Positions 55,401 through 64,000 of a DNA stretch of 64,000 nt are shown here, in pieces. The first letter of the stretch is position 1; the number at the start of each line of letters is the position of its first letter. Source of the stretch: Janthinobacterium lividum PAMC 25724 (lineage in GTDB: Bacteria; Pseudomonadota; Gammaproteobacteria; Burkholderiales; Burkholderiaceae_D); the NCBI GenBank assembly GCA_000242815.2, contig AHHB01000028.1, positions 478,259 to 542,258 on the forward strand, written 5' to 3'. A model generated the notes under the pieces. The model was not told the origin of the DNA. It saw only the letters and a list, made by a program, of their open reading frames with translations, and did no database searches. The translations under genes were made by a program, and so were the position numbers.

Positions 55401-58400
55401 ACGCGGGCATCATGCGGCATGACAATGCCAGCACGGTGGGGCAGCAAGTGACGCTGCAGGCTGACAGCCTGAGCAACCGTGGTGGCCATGTGCTGCAGAC
55501 GGGCAATGCGGCGATGACGGTGGCCACGACGGGGCAGCTCGATAACAGCGGCGGCGAGATCGGTGGCAATGGCGGCGTGCAGGTACGTGCAGGCGTGCTC
55601 GACAACAGCAAGGGCCGCATCACGTCCACGGCTGCGGCGTCTGTCGCCAGCATGGGGGCTGTGAATAATACCGATGGCGTGCTGGCGGCAACCACCGACC
55701 TGCAGCTTGCTGGTGCTGCGCTGGACAACACGCGCGGTCTGCTGCAGGCGGGCACGGGGGCGCTGGAGGTGACGGCGGCCAGCCTGCTGAACCAGCAGGG
55801 CACGGTCAGCGCGGGCACGGACTTGACGGCAAAAGTGAGTGGTGACCTGAACAATGCCGGCCTGCTGTATGCGGGCCGCAACCAGCAATTGACGGTGGGC
55901 GGAGTGCTGAACAACAGCGGCTCCATTGCCTCCGTCTACAACACCCATATTACGGCCGGCAAAGTGACCAGCAGCGGCCTGCTGGGCGCGGGGATCAAAG
56001 CCGATGGCAGCCTGGGCACGGCAGGCGATCTCACCATCAATGCCGATGGCGTCTTGCAAGCAAGCGGCCAGAACCTGGCGGCGGGCAGCGTCGTTCTGAC
56101 GGGGACCTCGGTCGATTTGTCGGGCAGCCAGACGGGCGCGGCAAATATCGATATCACCGCGCGCGGCGGCGACGTGCTGGCGAACAAGGCAGTTATTTCC
56201 GCCAGCAACGTGCTGGCCATCACGGCCAACGCGACTAACGCCCAGTCACTGGTGAGTAGCCAGGGCCAGCTGGCGGCCGGTCAGTTGCAGCTGAACGTCG
56301 CCAATCTGAACAACGCCAGCGGCGAGATTGTGCAGACGGGCACGGGCGACACCGTCATCACCACTGGCAAGCTGGACAACACAGCCGGCCGCATCGCCGT
56401 CAACAGTCATAACCTGGCCCTCAACGCGACGGTATTGACGAATATCAATGGCAAGCTGGAGCACGCAGGTACGGGCGTTCTGGCCATCCACGCGGGCCAG
56501 TTCAACAACCAGCACGGCAGGATCACGGGCAATGGCAAGCTTGACATCACGGCGGCTGCCTTCGACCACCGTAATGCCACCACCATCGCCAATCAGCTGA
56601 CGGTCAACGCAGGCAGCCTGGACAACCGCAGCGGTAGCCTGGCGCAGACGGGCACTGGCCTGATGACGGTGGCGGCTACCGGCCAACTGGACAACACGGG
56701 CGGCAAGATTGAAGGCAATGGCGATGCGCTGGTCAAAGCAGCTATCTTGCTGAACAGCACGGGCCGTATCGTGGCGGCGCAGGACGCCGAGTTGAACATC
56801 GGCAGCCTGGACAACACGCAAGGCACGGTCGCGGCAGGCCGCAATCTGGCATTGAGCGGTGGCGACATCGACAATACGAAGGGTCAACTGCAAGCCGTGG
56901 CGGGCGATGCGACCTTGAAGGTTGGCAAGCTGAGCAATAACGCGGGCAGCGTGTTTGCCGGCGCCAACCTGAACACCACGCTCGATACCTTGAACAACAC
57001 CGGCAGCCTGTATGCGGCTGGCAATCAGACTTTGAACGCCAGCGACGCCATCATCAACACGGGCGTCATCGCGGCACAGGGCAACACCAGCCTAACAGCC
57101 AACAGCCTCGACAGCGGCGCAAGCAGCCTGATCGGCGCGGGCATGCAGGCCGATGGCAAGCTGGGCACGTCGGGCGACCTGACGATCAGCACAACACAAA
57201 CGCTGGTCGCGCATGGCCAGAACCTGGCAGCAGGCAATGCCGTCCTAGCAGGCGCCACACTCGATATCAGCGGCAGCCAGACCAGCGCCGCGAACATCGG
57301 CTTGACGGCAACACAGGGCGATGTGACGAACAATAAAGCCGTGGTCAGCACGATCGGCGTCTTGACGGTCCATGCGCAAGATACCTTGCGCAATACGGAA
57401 GGACAACTCAGCGCCGGCCAACTCGATCTGCACGTGGGTAAGCTCAACAATGCCAAGGGCAGCGTGATCCAGACGGGCACGGGCGACACCGTCATCCAGA
57501 CAGGAAAACTGGACAATAGCGCCGGGCGCATCGCTGTTAATAGCAATAATTTGACCCTGGACGCGTCCACCTTGACGAATGTGGGCGGCAAGATCGAGCA
57601 TGCGGGTGCTAGCACGCTGGCCATCACGGCGGCCAATTTGCAGGGCGCCGGCGGCAGCATCATCGGCAATGGCGCCGTCGATCTCAATGCCGGTCTGTTT
57701 GACCATGCCAACGCCACCACGACGGGGCTTACCCTGAGCGTGCAAGCAGACAGCCTGAGCAACCGGGGCGGCCATTTGCTGCAGACGGGCGCGGGCGGTA
57801 TGACGCTCGCCGTCACAGGATTACTGGACAATACGAGTGGTGAAATCGCCGGCAATGGCGTGTTGTCGGTGCAGATCGGTAGCCTGGACAATACCAAGGG
57901 CAAGATTACCTCGGCCACTTCCGCCGATCTTGTCAGCACTGGTGCGCTCGTCAATACCGACGGCGTGATCGCGGCGACGACCGATTTGCACCTGGGCGGC
58001 GCCATCGACAACACGCGCGGCTTGTTGCAAGCGGGCACCGGCGCCTTGAGCCTGGATGCAGCCAGCCTAGGCAATGCACAAGGCACCGTCAGCGCGGGCA
58101 CGGATATCACGGCCAAGGTCGCCGGCGACGTGCTGAACGCTGGCGTGCTGTATGCGGGGGGCAAGCAGACGCTCGATATCGGTGGCTTGCTGAGCAATAC
58201 GGGCTCGCTGGCCGCCCTTGGCAATACGACGATCACGGCAGGACAGCTCAGCGGTAACGGTTTGCTGGCGGCAGGCATGCGCGCCGATGGCAGCTTTGCC
58301 TCGGCCGGTGACCTGACGGTGACAGCCCGTGGCGTCTTGCAATCCGATGGCCAGAACATGGCGGCCGGCCAGTTGCAGATGACGGGCGCATCGGTCGACG

Positions 58401-61400
58401 TGGGCGGCAGCCAGACTACCGCGGCGAATATCGGCTTGACGGCCTTGGCGGGCAATGTGACGACCAGCAAGGCGATCGTGTCGACCAATGGCTTGCTGGC
58501 CATCACGGCCAATGCCGCCAACGGGCAGGCACTGGTCAACCAGGGCGGCAGCCTGAGTACTGGACAACTTTCCCTGCGTGTTGCCAACCTGGACAACACC
58601 AGGGGGACCTTGATACAGACGGGCGCTGGCGACACGCTCATCGAAATGGGCAAGCTGGACAATACGGGCGGGCGCATCGCCGTCAACAGCGCCAACTTGC
58701 GCCTGCAGGCGGGCGACCTGACGAATGTGGATGGCAAGATCGAGCATGCAGGTAAGGGCACGCTGGCGATCCGCGCCACGAATCTGTACGGCCAGCGGGG
58801 CCAGATTACGGGCAACGGTGCTTTTGGCATGGCGGCCGATTATGTCGATCACCGCAATGCCAGCACAATTGCGCGCCAGGTGATGGTGACGAGCGGTGTC
58901 TTGGACAATCGTCAGGGTGAAATCATGCAGTTGGGCACCGACCTGGCGAGCATCGTCGCCACGCGCAGCCTGGACAATAGCGGCGGCAAAATCGAGGGCA
59001 ATGGCGATGTGCAGGTCGAAGCGGCGACCCTACTCAATGACCGTGGCCGCCTTGTTTCGGCACAGAATCTCGGCGTGAACGCCAGTAACGCTTTGAACAA
59101 TGCTGACGGAAATATTCTGGGTGGGCGCAAGCTGACACTACGCGGGGGCGCAGTGGATAATACGCGCGGCCAGATCCAGGCGCTAGATGGCAACGCGGAG
59201 CTGGCTATCGGCGACCTGAACAATACTGGCGGCAAGGTGTTTGCCAGTATCGATCTGATTACGGTCGCCGCCAACGTCGTCAACAGCGGCAGCCTGTATG
59301 CGGGTGCCAACCAGACTTTGCGTGCATCGGGCGATGTCAGCAATACCGGCACTATCCTGGCACAAGGACACAACACGATCAATGCCGGCAGCTTGTCCGG
59401 TTCCGCGTCGAGTTTGCTGGCGGCGGGCGTCAAGGCTGATGGCAGTTTGCTGGCCACGGGCAATCTGAACGTGACGACGGGCCAGGCCTTGCGCGCATCC
59501 GGTCAGAATCTGGCCGCGGGTAACATGATTTTCAGCGGTGCTGCGGTGGATGTGGCGGGCAGCCAGACCAGTGCGTCGAACATCGCGTTGAATGCGAGCG
59601 CGGGTGACGTCTCCACCAGCGGTGCCGTGGTAACGACCCCCGGTACACTCGACGTCCATGCCGCCAATCAATATGGCCAGCGCTGGGAGAACGGTCGCGG
59701 CCAGGTCAGTGCAGGTCAATTGACAGTGCAAGTGGCGAACCTAGGCAATGTGCAGGGCAGCATCATCCAGACGGGCGATGGCGCGAGTTCGCTCAACCTC
59801 ACTTCGCCTGGAGGGATGCTCGACAACACAGGCGGACGCATCGCCGTCAACAGTGTCAATCTGAACCTGAACGCAGGCGTGTTGGCAAATACGGACGGCA
59901 AGATCGAACATGCGGGTAGCGGGACACTGACGATGCATGCAGGCCAGATCAGCGGCCAGCGGGGCCAGATCACCTCGAATGGCAGTCTGGACATTTCCGC
60001 GACGGCGCTTGACCATCGCAATGCCAGCACCATCGCACAGCAGGTAACGATCTCGTCCGGTACGCTCGATAATCGTCAAGGAAATATTACCCAGCTGGGC
60101 CTCGGACAGACCGCTATCGGCGCCAGCCAGAGCCTGGATAACCGCGGCGGCACTATCGCCAGCAATGGCAGTACCAGCATCGCTGCCTACTCGTTGAATA
60201 ACCAGGGTGGCACGCTGCAGGCGGCTGGCAGCGGTAGCTTGGATATTCGCGGTGGTGGTACGCTGGACAATAGCAATAGTGGTGTGATTGCAGCTGGCGG
60301 CAATTTCACGGCAGCGGTGGGAGAATTGCTGAACCAAGGCGGAAAAATGACCGCTGGCGGTACCCTCAATGCCAGCGTGGTTCAGGCGCTGCGCAATGAG
60401 GGCGGCTTGCTGGCCGCGACCGGCAACCTCGATCTGGCGGCAGGGTCCCTCGACAATACCGGTGGCAAGATTGCTACGGTACAAGGTAACTTGAGTTTCG
60501 TCAGCGGTGGGGTCCTGACAAACGACAGCGGTACGCTGCAGGCCGCTGGCGACAACACGCTCCAGAGTACTGCACTGAGCAATACGGTCGCTGCCGGACA
60601 AGGCGCTGCCGGTACGATTGTCGGCAAGAATATTCGGATCGATACGGGCCTATGGGCGCTGGATAACCATCTGGGCACCATTGCCGCCAGCCAGACGCTG
60701 AGCGTGTACTCCGGCCCGTTGACAAATGACGGCGGCCTGTTGCAGTCTGGCGCCGGTCTGCGGATCGACACGCGCGGCCAGGTCCTCAGCAACGGTAGCG
60801 CAGGCGCCTATGCCGCGCGCAACCAGGGCAATGCCGGTGGCATCGTCAGCGGCGGCGATGCCGTCCTGTCGACAGGCAGCTGGAACAACACGGCAGGCTA
60901 TTTCGGTGCGGCAGGGGCGATCAGCGGCACCACCGGTTTGATCAACAATGCGGGTGGGCAGATCGTGGGCCAAGCCAGCCTGGCGTTGTCCGGCGCTGGC
61001 CTGGATAACCAGAATGGCCAGATACAGGTGGTGGGGAATATGTCGTTCGCTACCCCCGGTAGCATCGACAACCGGAATGGATTGATACGCTCCGGTGCCA
61101 CGCTCAGCCTGACGGCGGCTGCCATCGACAACAGCACGACGCAAGGCAGTAACCAGGGTGTCGAGGCGATTGACGCCAGCCTGACGACGGCCTCGCTGAG
61201 CAATCGGGCGGGAGCGCTGCGCACCGATGGCAATCTGGATATCGTTGGCTCAGGTGTCTTTGATAATACACAAGGTCTGGCCAGCGCCGGGAGGGCGTTA
61301 AGCGTGGCCGATCAGGCGGCAAGCCGCAGTCTTGCCATCACAAATACGGAGGGGACGGTGATTGCCGGCGCGCTGGCCGATGTGCGCGCCGCCAGTCTGA

Positions 61401-64000
61401 CGGGCGATGGACGCCTGTTGTCGCAACTGGACATGAACCTGGATCTGAGCGGTGGCTATAGCCATGGCGCTGGCGCGGAGCTGGTCGCCAATCGTAACCT
61501 TGGCATCGCCACCGGTGGCGACTTCCTGAACATGGGCAAAGTGCGCGCGGGTGGAACATTGACCCTGCGCACCAATGCCAACATCGATAACACGGCTTAC
61601 GGCGATATCAGCGCAACCATTACGCGCCTCAGTGCCGGCACTCTGCTGGTGAATCGGGGTGTCATCGACGGTGTCGCTACCGAGATTAATGCAAACATTA
61701 TTCATAACATGGGCACCGGACGCATCTATGGTGACCAGCTCAGTATTGCTGCCGGGACCTTGAACAATGATGTGGAAAATGGCGTCGCTGCGAGCATCGC
61801 CGCGCGCAACGATCTGCAAATTGGCGCACAAACCATTAATAACTTTGAACACGCGCTCATTTTCAGTGCCAACACCCTGTCTATCGGCGGCAGTCTTGAC
61901 GGCAATCGTCAGGCGAACGGACGCGCGGCGGTATTGAATAACGCCAGCGCCACCATCGAAGCTTTGGGCAGCCTGAGCCTGAGCGCTGCCCAGGTCAATA
62001 ATCTGAATCGGCATATTCAGGTGGAAATGGCCTCATCGACGAAACAGGAGTATGTGACCGAGTATCAGGGGGCCGGTGCAGCGAAACGCTATGTCTCGGG
62101 CACGCCGGGCGTGGCGACCTATGACGACGAGTCGCTGCATTTGCGCACGCCAGATGGCAATTATGAAAAATGGACGCTGTACCAGACCACGCGCACGTCG
62201 CGCCAGAGCGAGATTGTCAGCTCTGACCCGGGGCGCATTATTGCCGGCGGGAACATCTCCATCAGTGCCGACCTGGTTGCCAACGAGGACAGCCATATCA
62301 TCGCTGGCGGCCTGCTGGATATGCAGGGCAGCCGCATCAAGAATGGACAGACGCAGGGCCAGAAAATCACCAATGAAACGGGAACAGCGACTTCGTACCG
62401 GCGCGATAGAAAGAAAGGACGGGATGTAACTGGAAAAAGCTCAATCGCATATGCACCTGCGCAGAAAATTGAAACTATATCGTTGAACGTTGCGCGGGAA
62501 GAACAGTTCGCCACGCCGCAGGGTAGTGGTACCAGCTTGTCCAGCGCCACGACCGGCGGCGTGAATGCGTCCACCAGCGCGGCCGGCGCGGCCAGCGCGC
62601 AGGTGCAAAGCAAGGCCATCGTCAGCGTACTGGCAGGCCTGGCCGGGGTTGATAATGCGGCTGGTCGCCAGGCCGGTGCGGCCAGTGGCGGCAGTGGCCC
62701 GAATGGAACAGCGCGGACGGCGGGGGCCGGCCAGGGCGGCACTGTCGGCAACATCGCCAGTAGCGCAGTCGATGCGGTTCAACAAGGCAATGGCCCGAAT
62801 AGTGCTTACCCAGGCGCCATCACGGTTGGTACGGCGACAATGGGCGCCATGGCCCAAGACTTGAAGCATGTCGGCGGTACAGCCGCAGCTGATAGCACGG
62901 ACCGCATCGGCCAAGCCGGCCACGGGGGATTCATTCGTGCAGTGTCAGGCGCGCTTGCCGCTACCGTGACAGGTTCGGATCAGCAGGGCCAGGCCAACTT
63001 GGCGACGGCTGGCAGCACCAGCATAGGCAACGCATCCGGCACCGCCGCGCAGGCTACGGGCCTAGGCGGCTTGCCGAGCCAGGCGCGCCTGGCCGGTATC
63101 GCGCAGGTGGCGCTCACGAACGCTTCCGGCCGCGCGCAGTTCGTGCGCACCAGCAGTCCACCGGTCACGCTGCCCAATGTCAGCTTGTTCCGCACCATGC
63201 CGTCACTGTCGTCGAGTTACCTGGTCGAGACTGATCCGCGCTTTGCCAGCTTCCGCGAGTGGACCGGGTCGGACTATCTGCTCAATCAAGTCAAGGTGGA
63301 CCCGTCGGTGACGCAAAAACGCTTGGGCGACGGCTTTTACGAGCAAAAGTTGATCCGCGAACAGGTGGCGCAATTGACGGGCCTGCGCTTTGTCGGCGAC
63401 TATACGAGCGACGAGCAGCAATACCGTGCCTTGATGGACGCTGGTGTGGCACATGCCAAGAACTATAATCTGCATCCGGGCGTTGCTTTGACGGCCGAGC
63501 AAATGGCGGCACTGACGAGCGATATCGTCTGGTTGGTGGAACGCGACGTGACGCTACCCGATGGCTCGGTGCAGAAAGCGCTGGTGCCGCAAATTTATCT
63601 GCGCCTGCGCGACGGGGACCTGGACGGTAGCGGAGCATTGCTGGCTGGCAAGGACATCAATATCAATCTGTCGGGCGACCTGAGCAACAGCGGCACGATT
63701 GCCGGGCGCAGCGTGGTCAACTGACGGCGGACAATGTGGAAAACATGGGTGGCCGCCTGCACGGCGACGCGGTCGCCGTGGCTGCCAGGAATGATCTGAA
63801 TAATATCGGCGGCACCATCTCGGCCAACAGTGAGTTGATCGCCACTGCCGGGCGCGACATCCATATTGCCAGCACCACGCAAAGTGCCAGCAGCAGCGTT
63901 GGAGGCAACAGTTCCAGCCGCACGGATATCGACCGGGTGGCGGGGCTGTACGTGAGCGGCGACGGCAGCAGTGGCGGCGGAACGCTGCTGGTGTCTGCTG
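52460..64000 (+). CDS. Giant TpsA exoprotein (filamentous haemagglutinin/CdiA-like), 3' end outside window, one apparent frameshift
   Basis: At least 3,840 residues are visible. Residues 1-22 (MNKHLYRIIFNQRRGQLIVV) form the extended signal peptide region typical of TpsA, followed by a hydrophobic signal core (about 53-75). The TPS secretion domain spans about 76-350 (VNIQTPSGAGVSRNTYSQFD, IIANPAGVAVDGGGFINASR). Then come haemagglutinin repeats, organised at about 450-2,550 in ~1.15 kb units. Residues about 3,310-3,345 form a basic Lys/Arg island, and about 3,350-3,570 are Gly/Ala/Ser-rich. From about 3,575 there is a conserved block (ETDPRFASFREW, RLGDGFYEQKLIREQ, TSDIVWLVERDV) known from FhaB and CdiA mid-regions. 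The frame breaks at 63721, where AACTG should be AACCTG; the next frame (TADNVENMGGRLHGD) continues to the edge. Any C-terminal toxin and immunity gene lie outside. Confidence 0.92.
53810..60100 (+). repeat. Tandem ~1.15 kb coding repeats with alternating unit types in TpsA
   Basis: The landmark S-Q-T-x-A-A-N-I recurs at about 54960, 56121, 57273, 58407 and 59558, with a degenerate first unit near 53810, so spacing is 1,134-1,160 bases. Units differ in their first half. Type A carries RGQIQAV...SVFA (54567, 56881, 59165). Type B carries RGLLQAGTGAL and QGTVSAGTD (55734, 58016). The order is A-B-A-B-A, so the true period is about 2.28-2.31 kb. This points to duplication of a two-unit block after the units had diverged. 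Confidence 0.85.

Noticed and set aside
53810..60100. CRISPR array or satellite DNA
   Set aside because: The repeats are in frame, of ~1.15 kb, with diverged copies and haemagglutinin-type protein pattern; they are coding repeats.

Overview
The window is about 62% GC by eye and almost fully coding. It reads as the chromosome of a betaproteobacterium, most likely family Oxalobacteraceae (Janthinobacterium-like). The basis is gene order (map / rpsB-tsf-pyrH-frr-uppS-cdsA-dxr-rseP-bamA-skp-lpxD-fabZ-lpxA-lpxB-rnhB, divergent ppsR/ppsA, smpB/ratA-rnfH-guaB-guaA) and the character of the proteins. This placement is inferred from recall, not from a search.

Layout. 1-4133 (minus): the glycine cleavage operon gcvT-gcvH-gcvP behind a tandem glycine riboswitch and a near-consensus sigma70 promoter; gcvP runs off the left edge. 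4.2-14.4 kb (plus): a ClpP-like protease, a PAP2-like membrane protein, then smc-zipA-ligA-galU-def (chromosome organisation, division, DNA ligation, UDP-glucose, N-terminal deformylation). 14.5-19.6 kb (minus): the c-di-GMP flagellar brake ycgR, an RsuA/RluF-type pseudouridine synthase, glnD and map. 20-35.8 kb (plus): a long translation and envelope cluster from rpsB to an RNA methyltransferase, with many genes overlapping by 1-4 bases. 35.8-42.1 kb: a decayed aminotransferase, the ppsR/ppsA pair, dps, and an NfeD/SPFH membrane pair. 42.7-48 kb: an H-NS family gene, smpB, ratA-rnfH, guaB and guaA. 48-49.9 kb is a small gene graveyard: an IS30-like scrap, an XRE regulator, a DUF4291 gene with its 5' end lost, and the 3' part of an IS5-type transposase. 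50-64 kb (plus): a two-partner secretion locus made of an FhaC/CdiB-type transporter, a HlyC-type lysine acyltransferase and a giant filamentous haemagglutinin/CdiA-type exoprotein that continues past the right edge.

The most interesting parts are: (i) the transporter-acyltransferase-exoprotein arrangement, which suggests a lipidated TpsA/CdiA-like effector; (ii) a tandem array in that exoprotein of ~1.15 kb units in which two unit types alternate, giving a ~2.3 kb higher-order period; (iii) a ~85-nt hairpin element present both in pyrH-frr and in guaB-guaA, whose outer arms differ in sequence between copies but still pair; (iv) a 114-nt nested-stem element in skp-lpxD; and (v) an apparent duplication of the helix-hairpin-helix region in LigA.

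Quality caution: pyrH, bamA (twice) and the giant exoprotein each carry what looks like a single-base deletion. pyrH and bamA are essential in well-studied relatives, so residual sequencing errors are the simplest explanation. No rRNA, tRNA or CRISPR array was recognised.
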